This document shows positions 1 through 13,789 of a DNA stretch of 64,000 nt, one piece after another. Made by a program: the position numbers and the translations under genes. The notes under the pieces are model-generated. The model saw only the letters and a program-made list of their open reading frames with translations, was not told where the DNA came from and did no database searches. The first letter of the stretch is position 1; each line of letters begins with the position of its first letter. The DNA lies in contig NC_135569.1 of NCBI RefSeq assembly GCF_964340395.1, forward strand, positions 3,298,540 through 3,362,539, in the 5' to 3' direction. This DNA comes from Glandiceps talaboti (Eukaryota > Hemichordata > Enteropneusta > Spengelidae).

Positions 1-374
1 GTGACTTTAAAAACAATCGTAGCATCTAATAAACTATTGCAGTTTTCATTAGTTTGAATATAAAATCTACTTTATCAATTATTAAATGTAAAATAATGAG
101 AGCTTCGGTTATTAAAGGGTTGTCCTCACTAAAGGTGGAAATCATTGCCGGAAGAGAACATCTTCGAATATTGAAATACATGTACGCCATCACTCGGAAT
201 GTATTCACGTCAAATATTGGAGTTGTCTCGTCAAATCTTTCATTTTTAGATGAACACTGCTGACCTATTGACACACTACAGTTGTTGGATTACCGACATG
301 GGAACAGCTGTTCGTCCAAGACTACACGCGCATTAGACGAATTTGACACTTTAACTGTATCACGTTAACGCGTG

Positions 375-465
375 CACATACATACATACATACATACATA
401 CATACATACATACATACATACATACATACATACATACATACATACATACATACATACATACATAC
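375..465. repeat. (CATA)n microsatellite
   Basis: About 90 bp of uninterrupted tetranucleotide repeat. Confidence 0.95.
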
Positions 466-1164
466 TCAAACTTAATATATAAGATATACTATGATTTACG
501 AAGTCCAAATATAACATTTTAAGAGGAGAAAATTAAGTCAAATACCTGTAATTTCTTCTTCTTGGCACAACCCTAGAAACGAAAAAAGAAATGCAGTTAT
601 AACACTTTTGTAGCTTATAATGGCTGTAAGTTAGAAGTAAATCATCTCGTCTGACACCAGCTGGCATGCAGCTGTAAGCTCACTTAATATACATTATTTC
701 ATACGATACGTTTTCTTTTATATGACTTGGCAGTAACAGTACGTCGCCATTTCACAAGGGTGAATGATCCTAGTTTGCAATATAATGGATGAATTACATT
801 TTTCAATACTATGTCAAGTAGACTAAAATCACAACTCAGTCATTTACATACACTATTGCCTGTAGAGCTCTGGTAATCTAAAAACATCAACTATCATATC
901 ACTCAACACAACGCACAACTCGAATCTCGGCGGTACACCTAGACATAACCAATCGTGTTGCTTCGTTTCTTATCGGCGTGTATAATCCATTAATACCGAA
1001 GTCAACAATGAGGTTTATCCTCGTTTACGGCCATTTATGACTATAACGAAAAAATTTCATTTAGGCTCGACGTTGTCTGAGGGCATTCAATATCCTACAC
1101 TAGGACCTTCGAGATATCCTCTCCTGTTGTGAGAATATGTATCAATATCACACAATACAAATAT

Positions 1165-1169
1165 GTTGG

Positions 1170-1213
<44 letters not shown>
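1165..1213. repeat. (TTG)n microsatellite
   Basis: Sixteen trinucleotide units in a row. Confidence 0.95.
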
Positions 1214-1215
<2 letters not shown>

Positions 1216-2278
1216 AAGACAGTGCTACTATCTATGTGATTGCTGTACAAAAATAATAATTCCATTACAAATTTTGTTCTTTTAAATTGAATTACGTTTT
1301 ACAATATTAACCTGTCATACGTTGTTTTTTATGATGTCATTTATTCATTCATTTTTTTGGAGGGGAGTAGAATTGTGCAATATTTTCAATAGTAATTTAA
1401 AAGAGGTGGAGACCGGCGAAAATGTATCCTTAGCCACATTTGTTCTCGTCTCACTTTTTCCGACGAGCCTTGGTCAGATAATTCTATGTCATAATATGAG
1501 ATTATTTAACGTGTTGTCAATATACACATTTATAGTCAGGCTTTAATCAGCTCTGTAAAGATTGTGTTTTTAGATTTTGTGTTACTCGCAATGAACGTGG
1601 AATGATAGTTCAACTTCGGAGTGAGGCTCTGTGCATTATGCGCGGTGTACTTAGAGCGGTACACTGCGCACTATAGAGGTGAATAGCTTAAAATTGTGTC
1701 GATTGTATTCGTCTTACGATTACGGTGTATTGTAGAAAGGCGTTGACAATACAGCAGAATACTATGCTGGACTTACGTTAATAAACATTGGATAAAGGAG
1801 TATTTTGTCCACCTGAAACATTCTTTCATATCATGTACGTGTATTATGACACACTGACTCAAATCCACGAGTTTTCAAAGCTTCGACAACATTCTGGATT
1901 TAACACCGAAAATTAGTCAATATTATTACGAATGTCATCACTTGTTATCATAAATCAAATTCGACATCATTCATATTGCAAATGATATCTCATCTAACTT
2001 TGGTTAATTTTGTTGAGGATATACTAGTCTCTGAATTGATTGCCAAATGCCATTTAACTAGGCTTTGCTAGTTAACAAGATTTGCAATATCAATTAAACA
2101 CTCCAATAAACAAGAAATGATGATATCCTTGAAGAAATCAAGATGGTTTCAATGTCCAGCAGGGCAATGTCTAATTGAGAAACCCTAAGACGAGTCCGTG
2201 ATACGCCAATCAAACCTATCGTTACTGAATCATAACTATTAAATATAGTCAAATATCATATAGAGTTGTATAGTTATC

Positions 2279-2418
2279 TCCAATATTTATGTTCGTTCAA
2301 CCCAGAAAAATATGAGTGACCTAAGGGGCCTTTTCGATACGAGTCCAAGGTAAGTATTTTGTGACAAACCCCTTATGTCAAGAGTATTTTTCGGCTGATT
2401 GAAGACAAATATTGGGGA
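2279..2418. mobile_element. Short inverted-repeat element, family A
   Basis: The ends read tccaatattt and aaatattgggga and continue inward as imperfect inverted repeats (gttcaaccca...aaaatatgagtgac / cggctgattgaag). A second full copy is at 24365-24503 and a partial one at 30156-30196. It has no coding capacity, so it is a MITE-like non-autonomous element. Confidence 0.7.
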
Positions 2419-3574
2419 ATTATAAAATCATATCTGCACAAACTTATCTATGAAAAATGGCAATTCTGAACGGTTTCACTCAAAGATGGAAGTGTTTGTG
2501 CAATAATTTCTGATGTAGGATCATTTGCAAAGTTGTAATAGCACTTTAGACATTGCCTCTTCACAGATTTGTAGTTACACGTAAATCTCTCCTTAAGGCA
2601 CCTTCAGACTGAATCCATCCACAAATGTAATCAATGACGAGACCTTTCTTAAAAGGAGTTGCTAGTTATAGAAATTTAATTATTTCAAGTAATTATAAGA
2701 CTAAAGCACTCATTCACGTTGTATAAAGACGGCTTAGATTGATAATCTCTCTTTACATGACTGTCTCTTTACATTTCCTTCTAAGTTTTACTTGGTACGT
2801 GTACTTATCAAGTTCAAAATAGCCATCTACAGCGACGAGGGTTTGCTGGAGTACGTACTTCACAACCATGAGTTTAAAAGGAAATAATTTCACTGACGTA
2901 GTATTTCGTCAAGATTGAACACAGACACGAAGCACCTGGTCATAAAGTACGTCGCAGATGTCGATTTCAAGAACACTTAAGAACATGTTATTATAAGGGA
3001 TGTATTTCCTGTAATATATTAATGAGGGAAAACGTTGTAGTCATGAAATGTCAATGATCAAACACGCCATTGTAGACACATGGGTGGTGTCTATAAGTTC
3101 CTAGTGTATTGGACACGATTGCGCTTGCATATATACATATGAAAGTTGTCTGCGTGTTGCGATGTACTCCAAATTGTTAAAGCTATTGTTTAAATTCTGA
3201 AAACAAAGCAAATTAAATATTTTCCTTTGTGCTTTTTCTGTTATATTACAAATTTTAATTATTTTGTTTTGGTAAGAAAACGATTTTAATGTCAAAACGT
3301 CTGACTGGAACTTTATGAAAATGATAGTATTTAAGAGTATATGTTTATTATCAGTATTATGCAAATAAAATCAAACCATGGTGAAAAGATGACATTGCAA
3401 AGACACGGTGGTATTTACAAATTTCGAAACATTATATTCTCAGCCACTGTGTTCGTCATCCTAAATGAATCCTAAACTAAAATTACTTCTGAAAGAGAGA
3501 TACGCATAAATTTTTGATTGCTCACTAAGTATTTCAAAATCGAAATAGCTACGTTTGTAAAAGTCCATGTGACG

Positions 3575-3593
3575 TGACGTCACTATGACGTCA
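3575..3593. promoter_or_regulatory. Two palindromic CRE sites 11 bp apart
   Basis: TGACGTCA occurs at 3575-3582 and again at 3586-3593, with an overlapping half site (TGACG at 3570). The 11-bp spacing places them on the same DNA face. No gene is recognised nearby. Confidence 0.45.
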
Positions 3594-4300
3594 TGTCATA
3601 TGACAGCCTTTAGACATCACTTACTTAGCATCAATGGAATATTACGTAATGTTGATTTTAACACAATCAATTATTCTCTAACATGTGGGAGGAAAGTTTT
3701 ACATTTTAGATTGATCGATCTTAAAAGTAAATACTTTATGGCTGTATTATATTTATAAATAGTATATATCTTTCTAAAAACGACTAATTGTATGCACAGC
3801 AAAGTATGAAATGCCATAGTTCAAGGGTGAATTATTTACACATAATGTAGTAGATTGATTGATATACTACAAATTGTTTCAATGTTCAATACTATGATAC
3901 CTTTTCCTACACTTTAGCATTTTCAATCCCCCCCCCACCCACCCGCGTTAAAATATGTAAGAATATTTAACCATTTACTCCAAAAATGTTAAATAAATAC
4001 TTAATTTGGTGAATAATAAGACGTCGAAATTGCAATAAGCTGAAATATCAACTCACAGGTAGACAGTCGGTTGAAGCAATGAAAGTTAGATGATTCAAAC
4101 ATTGAACACAACACCTACACAGGGTGTGTGTGTGCTAAGGCATGCTAGACTTTTAGCAATCCTCCTAGGATGGTTTTTACTCTGCCAAATCGTATCGATC
4201 AAAGAGTAGCCCGTTGGCAGTTTTCTTCACCTTCTCTAGATGAATTCATGATTACGTCTGATCGAGAAAAGGATTGGCATTGTTAAGTCTCGCGCATTAA

Positions 4301-4682
4301 CGTAGTCTAGTTCCAAACTGATACAGTATTATGTACTAAAAACTTCATTACTTTACCAGTCTAGTCAAGGCAGTTACAAAAGGTGTTAAATTGTGGTGCT
4401 CCCCTGTAGTGAGTAAAGCGCAAAAGGCGCATGTCAGTAGTAATCCATCACAAAATGACAGGCCGTCGTCATCAGACTGCACTGATATGCAAATGTCCAA
4501 CCAGGACTCCACCTCCAGTCTGTTTACACTAAAATCATGTGGGGACACGACAACATCATCATGTTTATATGAACACGGTTGGGGAAGCACAGAAATATGT
4601 GCTCGAACAACTGCCTTGACTAGACTCGTAAAGTAATGAAGTTTTCATACGTAATACTGTACCAGTTTGGAACTAAACTACG
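4301..4682. mobile_element. Foldback/MITE element with ~75-bp terminal inverted repeats
   Basis: The left arm (cgtagtctagttccaaactg..., through cttcattactttaccagtct and ggcagtt) recurs inverted at the right end (aactgccttgactagac... to aactaaactacg). The centre has no coding sequence. Target duplication is unclear. Confidence 0.8.
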
Positions 4683-5100
4683 TGTATTACTACAACCAAT
4701 GCTCGAGAGAAAGGAGCTGACTTTGTGAAGTCGAATGTAGAATTTAGAATTTTTGTGACCAAAACACAACAGCATGAACCCAACGCGTTAAAATACACCG
4801 ATGCGTTTGCTTGAATGAGGTGCGCAAAGGAAAGACTTGGCACAAAAGCAAAATTAGGTAAACACAACAGTAAAAGTGATATAGAAATAACAACGGGTGC
4901 CCCTGACATAGGTTCATGCGAAGCTTTTATCCCTTTATTATGTCTGTACAACTTGTAATGTACCAGTAACAGTCATACTCGATCGGTATAATGTGTAGCA
5001 TTCTCAAAAATAAACCGAGTTATGCTAGCCAGCTCTATCCTGTTTTGTTCATGCTTTGATAAGTTACCAACACTGATTACATTGTATCTCTCTGCATGAA

Positions 5101-5490
5101 TTTTTTTTTTAAATTTGTTGTGCTGGGAATTGCTCCCAGCTATTTTCTGTTATGCAGACAAATACACACAAACACACACAAATGCTACAGAAATCCATTC
5201 GCGTTTGGGACTACATAACAGGGTTATGTTGCAGGCTCTATATCACGTTGACGTGGATCTGCCAAGGCCTTCCCAGTCAGTCCACAGGCTATCCCAGAGT
5301 CACCCATGCCCGGCAAACATAGCACCATGCGCGCTCCACGTGAGTAATCGTCCCCGACTTTTCGAGTCATTACTCCAGGAGTCCCCCAAATTCGCACTCG
5401 TCTTGTGAGTGAGACACGGCTGAGTGATACAGCCTACCCATTGAGTCTGTAGAACACTCACCCTTGGTTTGGGTCGGTCACAGGAAAATT
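5101..5490 (-). mobile_element. tRNA-derived SINE copy, 5'-truncated, with 31-bp target duplication
   Basis: A T-run at 5101-5111 is the reversed A-tail. The body matches, in reverse orientation, the SINE at 44.9-45.4 kb (for example ctgggatagcctgtggactg on the minus strand). The flanks 5070-5100 and 5491-5521 are the same 31 bp with one mismatch, a classic LINE-driven insertion duplication. The copy stops where the tRNA-like head of its relative begins. Confidence 0.88.
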
Positions 5491-5521
5491 ACACTAATTA
5501 CATTGTATCTCTCTGCATGAA

Positions 5522-8500
5522 ACATTTCTGATTACCAAGAGCAAGCAAACGCACCGGTGTTTTTTTCCTCATATTAAATGGAAGAAACGTTAATGTTGTA
5601 TATGTTGGTGTTGAAATTTAAACATAATGGAGCCAGAGACACGTTTATTACAAAAGTTAGTCTCCTGACATAGAAAGATAAATTTACTGAAAGATCATTT
5701 CACAGACATTGGAGAAGAGTAGCAAAGTATGTCATTACAGTTTCGGACACTAAACATACAGGATATCTGTTTTCCAAGATTAATGATATTATGTTTAGAG
5801 TAACGGAACACGTTTAACATCAAAAATCCATTTGTACGGCAAATATTTCTTCTATCTCCAATTTTTCCAAACGTCAAATGTTACACTTTATATGTGTAAG
5901 CTTACTAAGCCGATAGATTTATATGTGCACTTAAGCTTGTACTTGGTTCATCGAACTTCTGAAATATTTTCCAGGATATCGTCGGAGCAAATTTTCACTT
6001 CACAATATATTTTCAACATCCTGGATCTCAAAATTGGGTTTGTTAACACAAATATAGATGAATCATCAAATATATGAATGAATAAGATGAAAATGATTAA
6101 AATCAAAAATCATTGTGCTTTGTACAACCGACATTTGTAATAATTGCCGACATTGTTTGTTAAGGTAGTAAGTAGGTAAAATCCACTCAAATTCCCAGGT
6201 GTTGTACGCGGTTTCCCTACCAGTGTTTTTAATAAAGGCGGTAAATAGATATTTTTGTTAAAAGTGGTAAGCAGATAAAAGCTCCCCGAGTTCCTCAGTT
6301 GGTTTACATGGCACCAAAATTATGATACAAGGTATAGAACTCTATGAAAATTGTTTTTATCAGACCCCTACCCCACCCCATTATTATTGGGTGTTCCCAA
6401 ATCCCAGCATACACTGCAATATAATGTTTCGACTATATTTACAGAGAATCTATGATGCTAGTATATATCGTTTCCATCTGTATTATTAATGCAATTGGCG
6501 ATCACTATAAACAGTAAATAATGGCAAAATTCAACATACTTAATGGTTGCTATCGAACAATTTGAAAAGAATAGGATTGCATTAAGACTAAGAGATAGCA
6601 GATAACGGTTCAACGACTTCCAGTATACCTACTTCAACATTTAATCTCTGACTGGAATCATTCTGCGTAAGACAAAAACCAACAACAAAAAGAACAAGTC
6701 GTTTTCAATAAAAGATCACGTTAACAAAAGTACTGAGATCTTAACGATTTGGAATCCGTACACGTTTGTATGTATGTAATATTGAATATTTTTAAGCAGA
6801 ACGCTCTACTAAAACACTAATACAGAGAGTCGTGATCACGTATGCCAAGATAAACCAGAATGAGGACTATAAAAGTTCTCTGGTCTTTACATCGTATCGT
6901 AAAGAGGTATCGTTTTCCTTCTTTAACTGCTATCTTTGAATGCAATGACTCACAATCTTGTTCTTATCAATAACGGGTTTTCAATTTTATTTTTCGCCAT
7001 GTGTAATATCACTTTTCTGGGAGAATAGTTCCCTCGATTTTTGTCTTTGAAATTTACATGCAAATATAAGCTTAAAGAGAGTAGAAAAGACCCTCCTAAA
7101 GTTTATTTTGACACAAACCTCTCCATTCTTACAATTTGATAGTTATGAATACAACTATATATACGAGTAAAAACGGTTTCTGTCATATGAAAGGAACATA
7201 ATCTGTGCTAGTCTATAGATGTTCTCCAGTAAACGTGTAGAATTGAACTGTACAGCGAGTGGGCGAATATAGAGTTGGAATTTTAATAATTGTGCTGTAT
7301 TTATGCATAATATTAAAAAGTCGTATAATTTCCAAAAGCTACTCATTTGGAATGTCTGCTGTGGGACTGCCGATTGTTTGTGCCTTTTCATGTTTATTCC
7401 TCTGTTTAGTTACTTTATTTCAGTTTGGAAGAGGAGATTAATGATAGGCTACTAGTGAGAGTTGTAATTATAATATCAAGATTTGACCCGGGCCAAGGTA
7501 CTGTGACCCGGGTCGGAACTTATTCCGTCTCAGATCAAGTTTCTGTTTTTTCTTGATCAGTGCACTATGAACTTCTTGTGCATAACCAGTAATAGAGTTA
7601 TATTGTATAGATTTATTGGACTAGCCAGGTAAAATATTCGTGACGGTGATTTCCGATGCGAGTCTCAAACCAAAAAGCGGGTCTCATGTGAAATAATACG
7701 GTGATTAAAGAATAAATGCCAAAATTTATATTAATTCCAATAACATTGTGTTAAAAGAAAATTGTTGTATGGATAATCGTATGCAAATGAGGTAATTAAT
7801 ATTTTAATTGTTAGACTGTGCGAAGGTGGGGGACGGGTGGTGTTGGCAGCACTCCTAGAGTACATGGACGATGCTTTGAGCGAGAGAAACAAAAATACAT
7901 GGCTTACAATTTCACACCTTTTTATCGAGGGTTTTGATCGACAGATTGGATATCCATTAAACTATTGGTGTAAAAATGATATAAGTATTGTATTTCGTCT
8001 TCTCTGTACAGGGAATCCAGTAGGTTAATGAAGTAATGACCTTGTGATATTACAACATTGACAGCTCAGCGTATGTTCTGATGGTACGTGCTTACTACCG
8101 TAAACATAGCCAACAAAGATTCTCAATTACAAGATTAAATCTACCCGTCTTTGTCATTAAAAATCCTAATATTGGTATAAGCTGACTGAAAATGAGTTTT
8201 TATTGTTGACCATTAAGAAGCCATTAGGTTCCACACAGAACGCAACTTCTGATAATAATCATGCCAGCTTATCTGACGAATCGATCGGGCGCATGCGTAA
8301 AACTGGTCGGCTACTGTCAGTTTTCATTTTGTGGGTGTATCGACTATTTGATCAGCCACTAGAGTAGATAGCTTTTATCTCAATTCTAAAATTACAACGC
8401 AGTTAATTTACTTCTACTATTTAAATAATTGCGTATATTCATTTCTTGCTGGTGAGGAAAATTCAACAATATTCAAGTAATACGACAAATATTGCACATT

Positions 8501-11500
8501 TATTTATAACGGCCATGAAATAATGAATGATGATGTTACCTTTGTTGACTATATCTGTAACATAAAAAAATGATAAAAAATATAAATATTCTCAGAAAGG
8601 ATGACAATTCCTGTTAATCTGATACCTAACTTAATAACTAGTATGTATCAATATTTTAAATATAACATTTCGCACGTTTTTCATTTCCTGCTCATGAACA
8701 ATATTCAACCAAGCAACATTGTAACTTTAATCGTGTTGTATTTTCATTGTTACTCAACGTCCTGCGTGTTTACTGAGTAATTGTAAATTGAAATCTCAGA
8801 TTTCATCCGTTCACTAAAAGACCTCGGTAAGGGGATTTCCACGTTAAAAGATTATGTGAAGCGTCCCAGTGTCCGAGCAACGTTACTGAAGTCGTTGTTA
8901 CCTAAACGGTGTACTGTCATACTAGTAATGTAATTAGTAGATTAGGAACAAGGAGGAAATGTTATAAAAACGCAATCATTTCTCTATGATTTTCAGAATT
9001 GGGTATTTTTTCCTCGATGAGTCAAATTTACATATTATTCATTTGAAATGTGTTTGAGCGTGAAACCCTGTTAAGTTAAGATGATAAGTGTCATTTTTAG
9101 TTCACTGTCATGGTATCTTGATAGCGGATTATATTTTCACGGTTCACAAATTACCCTTCACCGCGTAAAATCAATAACCATCCTAAATCAACTAAATAAG
9201 ATAATTACACGCTTTGACTGAAACGAGTGTTATATGCTATTATTGTGTCAATGTCAATGAACTTGGTTAATTTGCAATGGAAACCGTTGATACTTTTTCT
9301 CTAGTATATAGGTTATATTTGTCAAATCGACTTTTTGGCACAATGACTGAACACTCGTTACGTCACACATCATTAGTTCCACGGATCCATGTCTGTTTAA
9401 GCCACATTGTTGCTGTTACAATATTTCTCCGTCGATATTATGTCGACCAATACTCTGTCAGTTTCTGTATAACCTGCTAATTCATCACTTAAATGCCCAT
9501 GATTCAATACCATGTTCTAACATTAGTGTTATCTTATCATGGAGCCTTAGGGGTGGGGATTAGATAGGATACCTTTTTAGTTTGGGGCCAGAATCTTCTT
9601 TATCTTCGTCAGTCAACTCTTAAGCCTAATCCGAACTGGACCTTTAACGCTAAAGATAACACTGTTATTCATTATTAATATTCTTTGATATCGACATCGA
9701 ATATCAGTCTGAGATGTAAAAATAATTGCTTGCGGGTCGTTTAAAAGCTTTAGTCATTTGGGAAAGAGCCAGGCAATAGATACCACGACTGACTCACTAT
9801 GTAGACCAAATACACCTTTCAATTGCAGGAAGTTTTAAATGTTCCGTGGTTTAATAAATCTTAAAATGAAACATAATGGCTACTGGCTATTGTAATTATA
9901 AGCGAGTGTAACTTGCAGTTATAGTAGAAGTTCCGATTCAACGACGGATGGTGACCTGCAGACGATCCAATTAACAATGTTTCTACATTCCTCTTACTTC
10001 CTGCACTCAATGAGACTTAGTTGCTTTCAAGAAATCGTTGACCAGCCAAAGCAGTACACATTATGTAGTGTAGAACAATATGGATAAAGGATACAAATTA
10101 TCTTGACCCAAATAAATGAAAATCACCACAGCAAATACAGGTCTATTTTCACCCTTATACGAAGTATACCTTTGAACTTGTCACTGATAATTTTAGGATT
10201 ACAAAGTCATCTTTCAAATAACCAATCTCGTCATGAAATATAATCAGTGGCAGATTGCAAAATTTGGCATTAATATGACGTCTATTATTCACGATATGTA
10301 TACCAAATTAAAAACGCCGTAGTCAATTTCGCACAGGTGTTATTTTATAAGCGAAAACAAAGACCACGGGAATAATACGGCGCTATGGGTACGTATTTAT
10401 TACTGTGTTGTTAATCTGCAATTTATTGGTGTATCCGAGGTAATTTCTTCACACGGCTAAGCTTAGACAACCTTAATTAGATGAAATTGAGCTCGATAAC
10501 AGTATCTAATTTTTGAATGATAGAATAAGGTATTTTGGAGCCAATAAAACTTTTCAATCACGTGATTAGATGTTGATTGCTGCAGCTGATAAGGTGATTG
10601 TTTGAATAACTTTGTTTAATTTACGTAGGTGATGATATACACGATAAGGTGCAGTCTAACTTTAATTTCGGAAATTAAGAGTTGTAACTTTTTGTCGATG
10701 TAAGCTCGAACCACATAGCGTAAGCTTGCACAGTAAGACTCGTTTTCGGGACTTTTGGACTAAAATGAAGACATGATTTTTAGTTCAAGTAAAAATACAG
10801 TCGCTGATAGAACATACGACATTGAAATTAAAGATTAAAATATACTACAAGTAATTTTGTAATGGTTGCATTTTAGAGACGTTAATATTTTACCAAAGAT
10901 GTCGTTGGTGCTGACATGTTCAACCACTTGACTCGAGATGTATCTTAATACAGGAAATTGTGAGTGTTATTCACCAAGTATTACAGTCACGTGTCTAAGA
11001 GTGACGTTTCACATTGTATACACGTGTAACCGTCACCGTATAAAACAGAGAAACGGCAAAAAAATAGGAAACAGGAAGTTTGACCTTGCACGACTTTAGG
11101 ATACGCTTTGATGGAACATCCGTGAAGCTTAGCAATTAAAACTGGGTAACATTGAAATATGGAAAATGTTGACATATGGAAAAGTGGTCGTTGTGTAGTA
11201 TATTTCTTTCCATCTTTCCACTGTTCAAAGGTATCTGGAAATACTAAGGCCAAATAAAAACAATAGTGTGTTTCCCATTACCCGACCAACCCTAGTTTAA
11301 GCCGCTATCCCTAAACACTTTTTACATGTAAAAAGGTAAAATTGTGACAATTTTCTTCTATTTCCCTGTAGATTTTCTTGCCAAGGTATCTTTGGTTACT
11401 TTTGTAAAAAAAATCACATTCCAGAGAGAAACGATGTCATTTCAGCCTATAACAGCACAGTCTGCATACTGTGTTTGTCTACTTCTGAATCCCATAATTG

Positions 11501-13100
11501 TATTCATTTACTTCAAATTACACCTCGTCAACTGTTATGGAAGTATTGTGACCAACGACCATCGGAGTAATTAAAAAATAAAAATATCAACTATCCTATT
11601 TTCTGAAGTCATGTTATCAGAAACGGTTCCTTTTTTTCTTTCCAAAGTACAATAAATACAAGATACACCATACTGACCTTTGTCCAGACAAACTCTTCCC
11701 TCAACTCTCTAGTTTTTTTCACACTATACTTATTTCTGTTGTTCTCAACATTACAGTAGCAATGGTTTATAAACTCAGTAATTAAACAGGTTTATAATTT
11801 TTAAACTTCAATATTTAGAGTAATATTCTTGTTATACTCAACCGAGGTTACTTCATTTTTTCATGTCTACGTTTCGGCAACGTGACTGTTGCCTTCCTCG
11901 GGACAGTTTATAAACTTTTTACTCAAGGGAACATACTTGCATAAAACCTCGATAGAATTATTCTAATGTAATTGTAAGGTCGATGCATTGTCTTCTATAA
12001 TAATACAATTCTCTCCTGGCATGGTTAGAACTGTTGATTGTTTAGTAGGGATTTCTGTGACATTTTTGTACGTATAATGAATTGCGTCATCGGATAACGT
12101 ATAAGCTATATCGTAATACCAGGTTTGAGTTCAGTTAATTGCAAGTGATGGTTAAGTATGCTTCAATAAGTACAACACTGTGATTACCTTTGAAATATGT
12201 AGGAAATATTACGCCTCAGAACGTTTAAGCTCAGCTCGTGCCACTTTAATATACTGTGGATGAATGCCCTGAAAAACCTAGAATCGAGATCTCGTTTACT
12301 AGAATCGAGATCTCGTTGAAATGGACATGGTCACATTTTTAATTTACTTAATGCCTACAAACGTCTATGCATCCTATAGGATATTACTTTAATAAACACC
12401 ATACTAATTATGAAAGCATAATTAAAAGATTCGTGTCACTTACAAATTATACCTAACAAATTGGAAATTAAAACTGACACAATATGTCATCAAATGAAGT
12501 AATCTTACATTTAACAATGTAAGGACAATCAGCTTTCCGGAAACATTTGATGACATAGACACCTGATTGTAATGACCCATATATTATCAAATGCAAATGA
12601 CACGTGCGTCATCAAAATTTGCATATCTAATATTTGTGTGATTAACACCTACTGCTTAATCAAACCACATCAACAAAATGTATGTTAATCGAATGGAAGA
12701 ATTTAAGTAAACTTGAAGCAAAGTAGAGATTAATGTTATTTTAATTCGTAGGCGTGTAATTCATGCCACCAATGACTTTCTTATACCCATATTAGGAAAT
12801 AAACACGTTTTCTATGTGATTTCAAGTAAAACGTACAATGTACGTAGTTGTTACAGCTGCTAACTGTGACATAGCAGAAACATATGGCCTTTCAAGAAAT
12901 TGCAATATGATGTCTTTGAAATTGCCGGTATGATGGGGATTACACTGACGTCATGAATAATTTATTAACCAATACGTAACCGGATAAATGTCAAACATTG
13001 CTTCTAGAACATTCCCTCGATTCTATCATTTAGTTAATTAAAATTCACCAACGTCAGTTAGTAACCGACCACGCCCCCTGTCAATAACTTAATGACGAAT
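5522..13100. other. Gene-free stretch
   Basis: No exon or RNA gene recognised. Near 6160-6400 it carries a dispersed repeat (gtaagtaggtaaa...cccagt type) that also appears near 38160 and 53025. An inverted pair around attagtgttatctt is at 9524-9665. A fragment near 11840-11915 has a TE-like look (ctacgtttcggcaacgtgac). An exact direct repeat of 18 bp is at 12280-12320. Short open frames here have no recognisable product. Confidence 0.55.
12946..12953. promoter_or_regulatory. Palindromic CRE (TGACGTCA) upstream of the neuropeptide gene
   Basis: A perfect full-site cAMP response element lies about 770 bp upstream of the precursor ATG and about 220 bp upstream of the TATA-like sequence. CREB-type sites are common in neuropeptide promoters. 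Function here is inference; one 8-mer can arise by chance. Confidence 0.4.
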
Positions 13101-13458
13101 GAAACGAACGACCAACACGAGTAATCGATTTGCTGTCGTAACGAAGCCCCCACTTGTTCGAACGACACTATATTTACACATAAAATGAGTTCAACCGCCC
13201 ATTAAGAGGTTGGACATAACCGGACTACCCCGACTTGAGTGTAGAGCCAATATTAGTCGAGCTTTTAATTCCACTTCAGCATAGTGTTATTTGGTTCTCA
13301 TTTTTCTTACACTTTCTTTGCCGTGTCAAAAGAGAGAGGCTCTTCACTAGAACTGTAAGTGATTGATCAGTTCCATTTAATTTACTCAAATGGGAAACGG
13401 ACGCCGTATCACGACTTAGAAACACTTTTCCGTTTTTTCGCCCTGATTCCCCTCATTC

Positions 13459-13477
13459 ATATATATATATATATATC
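13459..13477. repeat. (AT)n microsatellite
   Basis: Short dinucleotide run just upstream of the neuropeptide coding region. Confidence 0.9.
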
Positions 13478-13619
13478 TGTAAGTAGTTGAACATCACTGG
13501 GGCGGCATATGGTGATGGGGAAAAAGTTTAGAAATGTAAATTCCGTACGTAAAATCTTTCTAATTAAGGCGCAATAACGACATATCAACTAATAAGTCTT
13601 TTTGTTTGATCACCTACAG

Positions 13620-13714
13620 GAATTATATTATATAGAGACGGCGTTTAACTGACGGACAACAACCTTCATTGGACTTACAACACTACCACGCTGCTGCCCG
13701 CTGTGTGATCAAAC
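13620..13714 (+). other. Candidate 5' UTR exon of the neuropeptide gene
   Basis: A pyrimidine-rich acceptor (tttgtttgatcacctacag) ends at 13619, 95 nt before the precursor ATG. A good donor (gtaagt) lies upstream at 13355. Together they suggest a non-coding first exon ending at 13354, spliced to 13620. A TATA-like ctatattta at 13168-13176 could set the start of that first exon. All of this rests on signals only. Confidence 0.35.
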
Positions 13715-13789
13715 ATGAATTCGTTACTTATATTATTGTCAATTGCCTGTGTTTTTGTAATCGTAGTTGCAGCAGAGGAAGAAAGAGCG
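13715..13789 (+). CDS. Neuropeptide precursor, exon 1: signal peptide
   Basis: This exon encodes the first 25 residues of a secreted neuropeptide precursor. It starts MNSLLILLSIACVFV and continues through a hydrophobic core to an acidic stretch (AEEERA). This is a typical secretory signal peptide, with cleavage probably after the VVAA region. The exon ends in phase 0 at a strong donor (gtaagt at 13790). The downstream exon at 19458 opens in the same phase after a pyrimidine-rich acceptor (ctttcag). A short open exon carrying only a signal peptide, followed by a long intron and a peptide-repeat exon, is a common neuropeptide gene layout. The join is inferred from phase and splice signals; no transcript was seen. 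Confidence 0.9.

Larger units (their letters stand above)
466..4300. other. Gene-free stretch
   Basis: No coding exon recognised on either strand. It holds a (TTG)n repeat at 1165-1213, a small inverted-repeat element at 2279-2418 and the paired CRE sites at 3575-3593. A short palindrome lies near 1632-1673. Confidence 0.6.

Noticed and set aside
4348-4636. Two overlapping open frames on opposite strands
   Set aside because: Both lie within the foldback element, where inverted arms give mirror-image frames.
11840-11915. Penelope- or LINE-type 3' end (ctacgtttcggcaacgtgac)
   Set aside because: Only one short fragment is present and no coding sequence or second copy supports a classification.
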